From Burkholderiales bacterium JOSHI_001 (lineage in GTDB: Bacteria > Pseudomonadota > Gammaproteobacteria > Burkholderiales > Burkholderiaceae_C), in contig CM001438.1 of NCBI GenBank assembly GCA_000244995.1, forward strand, positions 1,542,921 through 1,606,920: DNA of 64,000 nt, given 5' to 3'. A program made the translations under genes and the position numbers. The first letter of the stretch is position 1, and each line of letters opens with the position of its first letter. Of the stretch, positions 45,033 through 52,044 are shown piece after piece. The notes beneath the pieces are model-generated. The model saw nothing but the letters and a program-made list of their open reading frames with translations, searched no databases and was not told where the DNA came from.

Positions 45033-46051
45033 GGCTTGACCCCCAGCACCATGCGGTGTGGCATCGGCGGGGGCAGCGGCACCATGCGGGTGTCGCGCAG
45101 GCCGCAGTCGGCCATCCAGCGCGCCACGTCGGCGTCGGCATGCACGCCGCCATCGGCTGCGGTGAGCATCATGTTCAACCCGAACAACGCAGCGAACGCG
45201 GGCTGCGCGCCGCCGGCGTCGGTGAACACATCGCTCACCACCAGCAGGCCGCCCGGGTTCAGGCATTGCACGGCGCGCCGCACCAGGCCCTGGCAGGTGT
45301 GCGCGCTTTCGCGGTGGAACATGCCCGACATCAGCACCACGTCCTTGCCGCTGCCGAAATCGGCGCTGTGGTAGTCGCCGTCGCGCAGGTGCACCCGGTC
45401 GGCGGCACCGGCCGCGGCCACCAGTTCACGCGCCACCGCGGCCACGCCGGGCAGTTCCAGCACCTCGGCCGTCAAGCCCGGGAAGCGTTCGGTCAGCAGC
45501 ACGGAGTAGGTGCCGGGGCCGCCGCCCACGTCCAGCAGCGTCTTGCGCTCGCTCAGGTCCAGCAGCGGCACCAGGGCGCGCGCAATGCCCAGCGCACGCT
45601 CGTGCATGGCCACGACGAAGGCACGCGTGCGCGCCGGGTCGTCGCCCAGGTAGGTTTGTGCCGGCAGCGCCGGCTGGCCCTGGCGCACCGACTGCTCCAG
45701 CTGGCCCCAGGCGCCGTAGAGCTGGTCGCTGTAGCGGATGACATTGCCCATGAAGGCCGGGCTGCGGCTGACCAGGAACATGGCCGACGAGGGCGTGTTC
45801 TCGAAGCCCGCCGCCGATTCGGCCAGCAGGCCCAGGCCGACGCAGGCCCGCAGCAGCAACGCCGTGCTGCGAGCGTCCAGTTGCAGCTGCGCCGCAACGG
45901 CCTCGGCGCTGCGTGGACCGTCCGCCAGGGCGTCGAACACGCGCAGCCGGTTGGCGGTGAGCAGGGTCTGGCTGTCCCAGTAGGCGGTGCTCAGCCGCAC
46001 GATGGCCGACGGATCGGGCCGGCCGGCCCCGGGGGTCTGGGGCGCATTCAT
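45029..46051 (-). CDS. SAM-dependent O-methyltransferase-type protein
   Basis: A 340-residue class I methyltransferase with an N-terminal winged-helix dimerisation domain (about 20-105; VFDALADGPRSAEAVAAQL) and a SAM-binding site LLDVGGGPGTYSVLL, typical of plant-type/CrtF-like O-methyltransferases acting on aromatic, carotenoid or polyketide hydroxyls. The usual catalytic His region reads LMSGMFHRESAHTC. The substrate is unknown. The ATG overlaps the radical SAM stop (ATGA), so the two products are made together and probably act on the same molecule. Confidence 0.87.
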   Translation of the reverse strand: MNAPQTPGAGRPDPSAIVRLSTAYWDSQTLLTANRLRVFDALADGPRSAEAVAAQLQLDARSTALLLRACVGLGLLAESAAGFENTPSSAMFLVSRSPAFMGNVIRYSDQLYGAWGQLEQSVRQGQPALPAQTYLGDDPARTRAFVVAMHERALGIARALVPLLDLSERKTLLDVGGGPGTYSVLLTERFPGLTAEVLELPGVAAVARELVAAAGAADRVHLRDGDYHSADFGSGKDVVLMSGMFHRESAHTCQGLVRRAVQCLNPGGLLVVSDVFTDAGGAQPAFAALFGLNMMLTAADGGVHADADVARWMADCGLRDTRMVPLPPPMPHRMVLGVKP

Positions 46052-47286
46052 GCGGCCACCGCCTGGTCGGCGCGATCGATGTCGCATTCCAGCTGCATGT
46101 AGGCGCAGCGGTGGCACATGAAGCCGTCGGACACGGCCAGGCCGTGCTTGCGGCGGATGGCCTGGTAGCCCACGTTCAGGGTCTCGAAATAGCTGTGGAT
46201 GCGGGCGTGGAAGTCCGAGCGCGTGCGCCCGCCCACCGGCCACACCAGCGAATAGATCGGCAGGATGCCGCGGCTGCACAGGTCCTCGGCGCCTTGCAGC
46301 GCGATGCGTGCGGCTTCTTCCCATTCCAGGCCGTGCTCGGGCTCCAGTTCGATGCCGGCCACCATGGCCGAATAGACGTTGCCACGGCCCCAATAGCGCA
46401 CCGCCGTTTCCAGTGCTTCGATCCAGCGCGCATAACCCACGTAGCGGTTCTTGCCCGGGCACACCTTGGCGAACAGCGGCTCGGACCACATCTCCAGGTT
46501 GAAGCAGACGTACTGCACCAGCTGTTCGCGGTGGAACTGCTCGATGATGTCGTCGGGCAGCGCCCCGCTGCCCAGCGCCACCGGGATGCCGCGCGTGTTG
46601 GCCTGCTTGACGAATCGCGCCAGCTGCAGGAAGCGTTCGCCTTCCTTGCGGGCGTCGGTGAGCGAGCCGCCCACCAGGTAGATGTGGCGGATCTCGGCCT
46701 GCGAGATCACGGCATTCAGCGCCTCGCGCATGCGCTCCAGCGTGGGCGGCGGAATCTCCACCTGGCCCGTCACCTGGCCCAGGTGCTTGGTGCGTTCGTC
46801 CGGTGCGCCGTAGGCGCAGAAGCTGCACCGCATGGACACGCCGTCCTGCTTGTGCAGGAAGTATTCGCAGCCCGGCGCCACATTGATGACCAGCATGTCG
46901 CCGTGCGTGGTGACACCAGCCTGCGAGAAGGGCATGCCGTCGGCGGTCTTCTGCGTCAGCCAGGGACGCAGCGGCTCAAATTCAATCGGCACCCGCTGGC
47001 CGCTGCCGTCATGGATGAGCACATAGCCTTGGGTGGTGTCACCTTCCACATGCCATGGCGAATCGCCATTGCCCATGATGCGGATCTCGGTGCCGTCGGC
47101 CGTGTTGATGAGGTAGGGAATCGTTGCCTGGCCCTTGCCGGTGGGGTCGTGTTCGCCGGGCTTGAAGCGGTAGGGGTAGTAGTTGGGCATCGAGTGGGCC
47201 GCCGCAAGGCCCAGCGCCTCGGTGTAGCGGATGCCCTCGCACATCACCTGGACCTTCAGGCCGGGCGAGCCGGTGAGCGTCGTCAT
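46048..47286 (-). CDS. Radical SAM protein with unusual cysteine spacing
   Basis: A 412-residue protein, first gene of the twelve-gene operon. The probable [4Fe-4S] ligands are Cys140, Cys154 and Cys157 (APGCEYFLHK ... MRCSFCAYG), giving C-x13-C-x2-C instead of the usual C-x3-C-x2-C. The rest fits a radical SAM barrel: IRHIYLVGGSLTD, GIPVALGSGALPDD, YVCFNLEMWSE. A C-terminal cluster of Cys391, Cys394 and Cys401 (FMCHRCAYMQLECD) may hold a second metal site. The reaction is unknown. ATG 47286 has AAGGAA about 10 nt upstream. It is divergent from the DedA-like gene. Confidence 0.85.
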   Translation of the reverse strand: MTTLTGSPGLKVQVMCEGIRYTEALGLAAAHSMPNYYPYRFKPGEHDPTGKGQATIPYLINTADGTEIRIMGNGDSPWHVEGDTTQGYVLIHDGSGQRVPIEFEPLRPWLTQKTADGMPFSQAGVTTHGDMLVINVAPGCEYFLHKQDGVSMRCSFCAYGAPDERTKHLGQVTGQVEIPPPTLERMREALNAVISQAEIRHIYLVGGSLTDARKEGERFLQLARFVKQANTRGIPVALGSGALPDDIIEQFHREQLVQYVCFNLEMWSEPLFAKVCPGKNRYVGYARWIEALETAVRYWGRGNVYSAMVAGIELEPEHGLEWEEAARIALQGAEDLCSRGILPIYSLVWPVGGRTRSDFHARIHSYFETLNVGYQAIRRKHGLAVSDGFMCHRCAYMQLECDIDRADQAVAA

Positions 47287-47366
47287 GTCGTCCGATTCCT
47301 TTCCTGGACAGGCTGGTCTTGCAGGCGCGCAAGGGCCTGCGAAAAGCCGTCTGCTATGGTGGCGCA

Positions 47367-47966
47367 ATGATGCCACGCAGTGCCCGCGCCGCCTTGATCA
47401 TCGGGCTGGCCTTGTGCATGCCGATCGTGCCGTTTGTCCTGATTGGCGAACTGCCGGGTGAACGCTGGCTGTCGGCGCGCGACGGCCACGCGCTGCCCTT
47501 CGCGCTGACCGGTGCGGCGCTGCTGGCGGCCGACGTGCTGCTGCCCATCCCGTCCAGCATCGTGGGCACCATGCTGGGCGCCCGGCTGGGCTTTGGCGCT
47601 GGTTTCGCTGCCGCCTTCATGGGCATGATGGTCGGGCAATGCGCGGCCTACCTGGCCAGCCGCCACCTGCTGCGCCGGACCAACGACGCCCTGCCCGCCG
47701 CGCCCACGCTGGCCGTGGTGGTGCTGAGCCGCCCCGTGCCGGTGCTGGCCGAAGCGGTGGCCCTGGCCGCTGGGGCGGCGCGCCTGAGCTGGGGCCAGTT
47801 CCTGGCGGCCTGTGCCTTTGGCAACGCGGTGTACGCCGGCGCTTTGGCCTTGAACGGCGCGCAGTTGCTGCCCGGTGAACCCCTTGGCGCCGGCCTGTTG
47901 CTGCCCTTGCTGCTGCCGGTGGCCGGCTGGCTGATCTGGCGCGCGCTGCGCCCAACCCACCCTTGA
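47367..47966 (+). CDS. DedA/VTT-family membrane protein
   Basis: 199 residues with about five membrane segments and a VTT-type core DVLLPIPSSIVGTMLGARLGFGAGF, matching the 'PIP.....AG...G...G' reentrant motif of DedA/TMEM41 proteins, several of which are lipid (undecaprenyl phosphate) flippases. The start is ATG 47367, immediately followed by a second ATG; the ribosome site is weak. It is divergently placed 80 bp from the radical SAM operon, so both may share a control region. Whether it recycles a lipid carrier for the neighbouring surface system is open. Confidence 0.78.
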   Translation: MMPRSARAALIIGLALCMPIVPFVLIGELPGERWLSARDGHALPFALTGAALLAADVLLPIPSSIVGTMLGARLGFGAGFAAAFMGMMVGQCAAYLASRHLLRRTNDALPAAPTLAVVVLSRPVPVLAEAVALAAGAARLSWGQFLAACAFGNAVYAGALALNGAQLLPGEPLGAGLLLPLLLPVAGWLIWRALRPTHP

Positions 47967-47979
47967 CGAGGAACCGAAC

Positions 47980-48249
47980 ATGCTGTTTTTGCTGACCAAC
48001 CGCACCCGCAGCGACTTGAGTCCTGCGCAGTACGGCGAACTGGCCGCCCTGGCCAAGGCCTTCTACGCGTCGATGCCAGCCGAGGTGCAGATCCGCGGCG
48101 AATGGGCGGCCGTGGACCAGTCGCGCAACTACTCGCTGCTGGAAGCGCCGGACATCGACACCGTGCGCCGTCTGCAAGCGCCATTCGAGCCCTTCACCCA
48201 CACCGAGATCGTGGCGGTGAAGTCCATCACCGGCTGGACCGCCAGCTGA
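47980..48249 (+). CDS. Small DUF3303-like protein
   Basis: 89 residues: MLFLLTNRTRSDLSPAQYGEL, then QIRGEWAAVDQSRNYSLLEA and TEIVAVKSITGW. This is a ferredoxin-like alpha/beta plait pattern as in DUF3303 and similar small proteins. No catalytic residues are evident and the function is unknown. It lies 13 bp after the DedA-like gene on the same strand, probably co-transcribed. Confidence 0.7.
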   Translation: MLFLLTNRTRSDLSPAQYGELAALAKAFYASMPAEVQIRGEWAAVDQSRNYSLLEAPDIDTVRRLQAPFEPFTHTEIVAVKSITGWTAS

Positions 48250-48274
48250 AGCCAGGTCCCAGGCATCGCCCATG

Positions 48275-48299
48275 AAAAAAGGGCCGGCGAAGCCGGCCC
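48275..48299 (-). terminator. Rho-independent terminator of the dockerin/cohesin unit
   Basis: On the minus strand: a perfect 8-bp stem GGGCCGGC/GCCGGCCC with a TTC loop and six T, 28 nt past the cohesin gene stop. On the plus strand the T-run is too short to end the DedA/DUF3303 transcript well. Confidence 0.88.
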
Positions 48300-48327
48300 T
48301 TGGCGCGAATGCCATCCCCTCCCGGCA

Positions 48328-48957
48328 TCAGGCCTTCGTGGTCTGCGCACGCCGACGCCGGCCAGCGATGCCGGCCGCCAGCAGCGCCACGCCGGCCAGG
48401 CCATAGCTGGCCGGCTCGGGCACGCGGTTGTCGCAGGAGCCGGTACCGACCGCAATGCAAATGGAGCCCACGTCCACGTTCAGGGGCTGCGGGTCACCGT
48501 TCACATCGGCAAATCCCAGGAAGTTGCGGTCGAAGTCCGGGCTGGCGCCCAGCGTGAAGGTCGTGGCACCGTTCGCCAAGCCCACAAGATCGAAGGTGAA
48601 CATGGTGAACGAGTCCGCCTGGTTGGCGGCTAGCGTCAGATCGCTGTCCACGGACGCATCATCAAGGCCATAGGCCCCAGGGCCGCCTGTGAGGGTTGCC
48701 CCCAGGCTGCTACCGAGGAAGCCGTTGAGGCCGATCACGTTAAGTTGCAACACTGCCGGGTTGTAGACGAAGGTGAGGTCGTAGCCGGACAGGATGTCGG
48801 CGCCCAGTCCGCTGAGCGTGGCCGTGATGGTGGTGCTGCCGCCCACGCCAATGGCGTTGGATGTGGCGCTGAATGACAGTACCGGCGCCGCCGCAGCCGG
48901 CACCGACGCGCACAGGGCGGCGGCGGCCAGGGCGACCGAGGACAGGATGGTTTTCAT
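48328..48957 (-). CDS. PEP-CTERM-anchored protein with a cohesin-like domain
   Basis: 209 residues: a signal peptide (cleaved near AAAAP, about 24); a beta-sandwich domain whose pattern LSFSATSNAIGVGGSTTIT, LSGYDLTFVYNPAVLQL and FTMFTFDLVGLANGATTFTL follows cohesin-type modules ('V.VG....V.V.......G......L.YDP..L'); and a sorting tail starting VPEPASYGL at 179, then a membrane helix and RRRR, i.e. a PEP-CTERM signal for exosortase processing. It would display the cohesin at the cell surface or in exopolysaccharide matrix. Upstream, 55 bp away in the same direction, is a dockerin-bearing protein, its natural partner. ATG 48957 has GAGAGGA upstream. Confidence 0.88.
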   Translation of the reverse strand: MKTILSSVALAAAALCASVPAAAAPVLSFSATSNAIGVGGSTTITATLSGLGADILSGYDLTFVYNPAVLQLNVIGLNGFLGSSLGATLTGGPGAYGLDDASVDSDLTLAANQADSFTMFTFDLVGLANGATTFTLGASPDFDRNFLGFADVNGDPQPLNVDVGSICIAVGTGSCDNRVPEPASYGLAGVALLAAGIAGRRRRAQTTKA

Positions 48958-49012
48958 GGTGGGGTTCCTCTCTCTGTGAATGGGTGGATGGCCTGCGTCG
49001 GGTCACCCGGTG

Positions 49013-50656
49013 TCAATTGATGGCGCAGCTTGCGCGGGTGCACTTCAGGATGCAGGCGCGAACGTCGGCGATGGTGATCTTGCGGTCGCCGTTCGCGTCG
49101 CGCTTGTCGCCGGCCGGCACGGTCTGGCCGATGGCGCTGCGCACGGCATTGACGTCGTTGAGGTCGATGTCGGCGTCGCCGTCCACGTCGCAGGTGGCGA
49201 TGGGGCGGGGTTCGCAGGCGTCACCGCGGGCGTCACCGTAGGTGTTCTCCTGGCCGGGGTTGGACACGGCCGGGCAGTTGTCCACGTTGTCGCACACGCC
49301 GTCGCCGTCGGTGTCCACGCAGCCACCGCCGGTGGAGCGCAACAGCACCAGCAGCAGGTAGGAGTTGTGGGCTTCATCGTCCCAGCGACCCGGCGAGCCG
49401 TTGCAGATGAACGAGCCGTCGGCGCATTGCAGGCTCAGGATCTGGTGCGCGTAGTCGAAGTACTGGCCCTTGGGCTCGGCCGCATAGTAGCCCGGCCCAC
49501 CAGCGCCGAAGGAGGCCACGCGGGACAGGGTGGCCGGGTCCTTGTTTTCCTGGCGCACGGGGCAGGCCGGTGCCGACAGCGCGGCCAGCTTGCCGAAGTC
49601 ATTCGGGCCGATGGTGCCAGGGTTCTGGGTCACGCCGGACTGGCGCACCAACTCCATGCCCTTGAACGAACTCCACATGTAGTAGCTCCAGGACAGGTCG
49701 GGCCAGAAGTTGCCCATGTTGTCCAGGTCCTGCCAACGGTAGTGGTTCTTCAGCCATTCCATGTAGCTTTGCACGCTGCCATCGTTCACCGTGGCACCGC
49801 CGAACAACTGGATGTACACGCCCGACGCGGTCTGCGCCAGCGAAGGCACATAGAACTTCGCGTTGTAGCCGTGGCCCCGCTCGGTGGTGGTCAGCGCGGA
49901 GCAGGAGGCGTTGTCCGAACCGGTGGTGGCATTCAGCTCATAGGCCTTCCTGGCCAGGGCCAGGGCGGCGTCGATCGCGGCCACGCGGGTCGCATCGGCG
50001 TAAGGCTGGTCGCCCGACTTGTTCGAGGCGTAGAAGGCCTTGGCCGACGCCAGGCCGGCCACCACGAACTGGGTGGTGGAGGAGTCTTCGCAGAAGTGGT
50101 CGGTGTAGCACCAGTAGCCCTGGTTCACCGGGTCGGGGTAGCCGGTGGCCGGCGTGCGCTGGTTGGCCAAGGTTCGATCAACCAAACGGTCCATCGCCTG
50201 CTTGAGGTCGTCGACGTCGACGTTGCCGGGCGCCAGCACGCTCTTGTCGGGGCCGCCAGTCAGCGCGTATTCGGCCAGCGCGAACAGCCACGCGCCGTCG
50301 CGGTAGGCGTAGAAACTGGTGTCATTGACCCGGTCCAGGATGTTGGTGGCCGAGGTCCTCATGCGGCCCTGGTCGGTTACGCTGGCGCCGACATAGCCCT
50401 GGGGCGGATCGGTGGGGATGCCAGTGGCTCGCTTTTCCAGCAGTGCCAGCAGAGGCAGGCCCGTTGAGTCAGAGAAAAAGTTTGGGTTGTTGTAGGCGCC
50501 GGAGTTCGCCAGGTACTCCAGGCCACGGTCGATGGCCGTGGACACGTCCTGCTCGAAGGGCGTGACGGCCTGTGCCGATCCTGCAGTCAGCCACGCGGCC
50601 ATGCAGGCGAACACACCGATTGCCGTCTTCCGAAGGGTACAGGGCAGCTTGATCAT
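49013..50656 (-). CDS. Secreted toroid (squalene-oxidase-repeat) protein with thrombospondin-3 and type I dockerin repeats
   Basis: 547 residues. The signal peptide ends at GSAQA (about 26). Then comes a roughly 410-residue helical-repeat domain with repeats such as RGLEYLANSG and a C-terminal ILSLQCADGSFICNG...AHNSYLLLVLL, the prenyltransferase/squalene-oxidase repeat pattern. At 443-488 is a thrombospondin-3 Ca-binding motif (VDTDGDGVCDNVDNCP). At 489-547 is a type I dockerin with two Ca loops, DVDGDADIDLND and DANGDRKITIAD. The dockerin should bind the cohesin encoded by the next gene. ATG 50656 is chosen over upstream frames because GGAAGGAG lies 6 nt before it and it gives a proper signal peptide. 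Confidence 0.9.
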   Translation of the reverse strand: MIKLPCTLRKTAIGVFACMAAWLTAGSAQAVTPFEQDVSTAIDRGLEYLANSGAYNNPNFFSDSTGLPLLALLEKRATGIPTDPPQGYVGASVTDQGRMRTSATNILDRVNDTSFYAYRDGAWLFALAEYALTGGPDKSVLAPGNVDVDDLKQAMDRLVDRTLANQRTPATGYPDPVNQGYWCYTDHFCEDSSTTQFVVAGLASAKAFYASNKSGDQPYADATRVAAIDAALALARKAYELNATTGSDNASCSALTTTERGHGYNAKFYVPSLAQTASGVYIQLFGGATVNDGSVQSYMEWLKNHYRWQDLDNMGNFWPDLSWSYYMWSSFKGMELVRQSGVTQNPGTIGPNDFGKLAALSAPACPVRQENKDPATLSRVASFGAGGPGYYAAEPKGQYFDYAHQILSLQCADGSFICNGSPGRWDDEAHNSYLLLVLLRSTGGGCVDTDGDGVCDNVDNCPAVSNPGQENTYGDARGDACEPRPIATCDVDGDADIDLNDVNAVRSAIGQTVPAGDKRDANGDRKITIADVRACILKCTRASCAIN

Positions 50657-50857
50657 GGCGCTCCTTCCAATCATTTGTTTGGTTTGAAACAGCTTGCCCT
50701 GGCGGGGCAATACGCACTGGCACTGAACTCAATACACGAGGAACCCGAACCCACGGCAGCGAGGCTGCAGGAACGGTGGAAATTCACCTCATCCCCCAAG
50801 GGAAAACCCCAGCCGCTTGCCGGTCGCTTTCCATTTGGTTCACTCTTCAAAATTCCA

Positions 50858-50873
50858 AGCAAGACCCATACCG
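50858..50873 (-). promoter_or_regulatory. Candidate sigma-54 promoter of the dockerin/cohesin unit
   Basis: On the minus strand CGGTATGGGTCTTGCT has GG and GC 10 bp apart and a perfect TTGCT -12 element; the -24 half is weaker. It predicts a start near 50847 and a leader of about 190 nt. Inverted AGTGAAC sites lie at about -78 and -126, the usual distance for a sigma-54 activator. PEP-CTERM genes in betaproteobacteria are known to be controlled by sigma-54 with PrsK/PrsR. Confidence 0.4.
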
Positions 50874-50920
50874 ATCGTGAATTCCTTAGGACAATCAGGG
50901 TCTTACGTTTTCCACCTGGC

Positions 50921-50977
50921 GAAGTGAACTTGACTTTGTAAAGAACTTCGACGTTCCCATCGGCACAGGTTCACTTC
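50921..50977. promoter_or_regulatory. Inverted repeat GAAGTGAAC ... GTTCACTTC, candidate activator sites
   Basis: The arms (50921-50929 and 50969-50977) are perfect 9-bp reverse complements with centres 48 bp apart. GTGAACTTG (50924-50932) recurs exactly upstream of the other PEP-CTERM gene (58089-58097). A further GGTTCACT is at 50837-50844. Confidence 0.45.
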
Positions 50978-50981
50978 CCAA

Positions 50982-50998
50982 TGGCAGTTACCTTGCCA
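50982..50998. promoter_or_regulatory. Palindrome TGGCA-N7-TGCCA, possible divergent sigma-54 element
   Basis: TGGCAGTTACCTTGCCA reads on both strands as GG-N10-GC with a TGGCA -24 half; toward the GGDEF gene it also has the TTGC -12 half. It could be a promoter for that gene, with the AGTGAAC sites at about -35 to -85, or simply a protein-binding palindrome. Confidence 0.3.
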
Positions 50999-51231
50999 GG
51001 GATGGCTGGGTGGCGCCAGCCCTAAGTGCGGGGTTGGTTTGCCGGCGCGCCGAGGGCGCGATGCCGGGCCGGGGGCAGGGTCGGGCCGGCGCCGGCCCGG
51101 CGAGCCAGTTCTGCGCCATGCACCTGTGAAGGCGCCACGGCCCGCGCAACAACATCACACGAGACGCGATGTCGCACTGCGCGGTTGAGGGGCTTTGTGG
51201 TCGAATCCGCAGGCATCAGAATGCCTTGAAC

Positions 51232-52044
51232 ATGTTGGACGCCACGCCCCTTCCCGCCCGTCTCAGCGCGCTGCACCGCGTGGTGTTGCGCTGGGGCCTG
51301 CTGCGCAGCGCCTTGGCCGCCGCGGGGGCGCTGTGCAGCCTGGTGCTGGGCGGCTTGATGCTGTTTTCGGCCCTGGCCGGCCACGAACTGGCGCCTGCCA
51401 CGTCCACCTTGGCGGTGGTGCTGTCGGTGCTGCTGGCGCCCCTGCTGGCGTGGCTGACCCTGCGCCTGGCGCAGGCCGAAGCGGCCCGCCTGGCCCTGGC
51501 CGCGCAGGCCCGGGAAGCCGACGGCAGCGGCGTGCCCGCCCGCAGCCATTTTCAACGCGCGGCCGAACGTGAATTCGCGCGCTGCCGCCGCTATGGCGAG
51601 GACGCCGCGGTGCTCTTGATCGCGGCGGACCATTTCCGCGCCATCGGCCTGCAGCATGGCAGCGCGGCGGCCGAAAGCGTGCTGACCGCGGTGGCGCTGA
51701 AGGCGCGCTCAGGGCTGCGCCAGCCCGATCTGGTGGCGCGCTATGGCATGGAAGAACTGGTGGTGTTCCTGCCCCACACCGACCCATTGGGCGCGCTGGA
51801 CGTGGCCGAGCGCATTCGCGAAGCGGCGGCCACCACGCGGCTGCGCCGCCAGGGCCACGAGATGATGTCCACCGTCAGCATTGGCGTGGCGTCCATGGGT
51901 GCCGGCCACGACGCGCTGGACGTGCTGACGCACGACGCCGACATCGCGCTGCTGGAAGCCAAGCAGGCCGGCCGCAACTGCGTGCGCGCCGCGCCCATCC
52001 AGCCGCGCGCCAGCGAACACCAGCAGTTGGAATCGCCGCGCTAG
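51232..52044 (+). CDS. Membrane GGDEF protein with degenerate active site and intact I-site
   Basis: 270 residues: two N-terminal membrane helices (about 22-75), then a GGDEF domain (about 105-260). The signature loop is G-M-E-E-L at 172-176 instead of GG(D/E)EF, which would probably impair diguanylate cyclase activity. Yet R-Q-P-D at 163-166, five residues before it, preserves the R-x-x-D inhibitory c-di-GMP-binding site. It may therefore be a c-di-GMP receptor rather than an enzyme, as known for some degenerate GGDEF proteins. ATG 51232 is preferred; ATG 51169 would add 21 unlikely residues. It is divergent from the dockerin gene. Confidence 0.8.
   Translation: MLDATPLPARLSALHRVVLRWGLLRSALAAAGALCSLVLGGLMLFSALAGHELAPATSTLAVVLSVLLAPLLAWLTLRLAQAEAARLALAAQAREADGSGVPARSHFQRAAEREFARCRRYGEDAAVLLIAADHFRAIGLQHGSAAAESVLTAVALKARSGLRQPDLVARYGMEELVVFLPHTDPLGALDVAERIREAAATTRLRRQGHEMMSTVSIGVASMGAGHDALDVLTHDADIALLEAKQAGRNCVRAAPIQPRASEHQQLESPR

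Larger units (their letters stand above)
50657..51231. other. 575-bp control region between the dockerin gene and the GGDEF gene
   Basis: More AT-rich than the surroundings and without a convincing gene; an 88-codon frame at 50675-50941 lacks a ribosome site and family features. It holds three copies of AGTGAAC in either orientation (50837-50844, 50923-50929, 50969-50975), a candidate sigma-54 promoter toward the dockerin gene, and a TGGCA/TGCCA palindrome. The part from 51001 to 51231 shows no recognisable feature except an alternative upstream ATG at 51169. Confidence 0.5.

Noticed and set aside
47319-47367. Sigma-70 promoter for the DedA-like gene (TGCTATGGT with TTGCAG)
   Set aside because: The -10-like element is reasonable but the spacing to TTGCAG is about 30 bp, far too long, and the transcript would have almost no leader.
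48275-48299. Terminator serving the plus-strand DedA-like/DUF3303 genes
   Set aside because: The hairpin is followed by only two T on the plus strand; the six-T run is on the minus strand.
50675-50941. 88-codon frame in the control region upstream of the dockerin gene
   Set aside because: No ribosome site, no recognisable family, composition unlike the neighbouring genes, and it overlaps candidate promoter elements.
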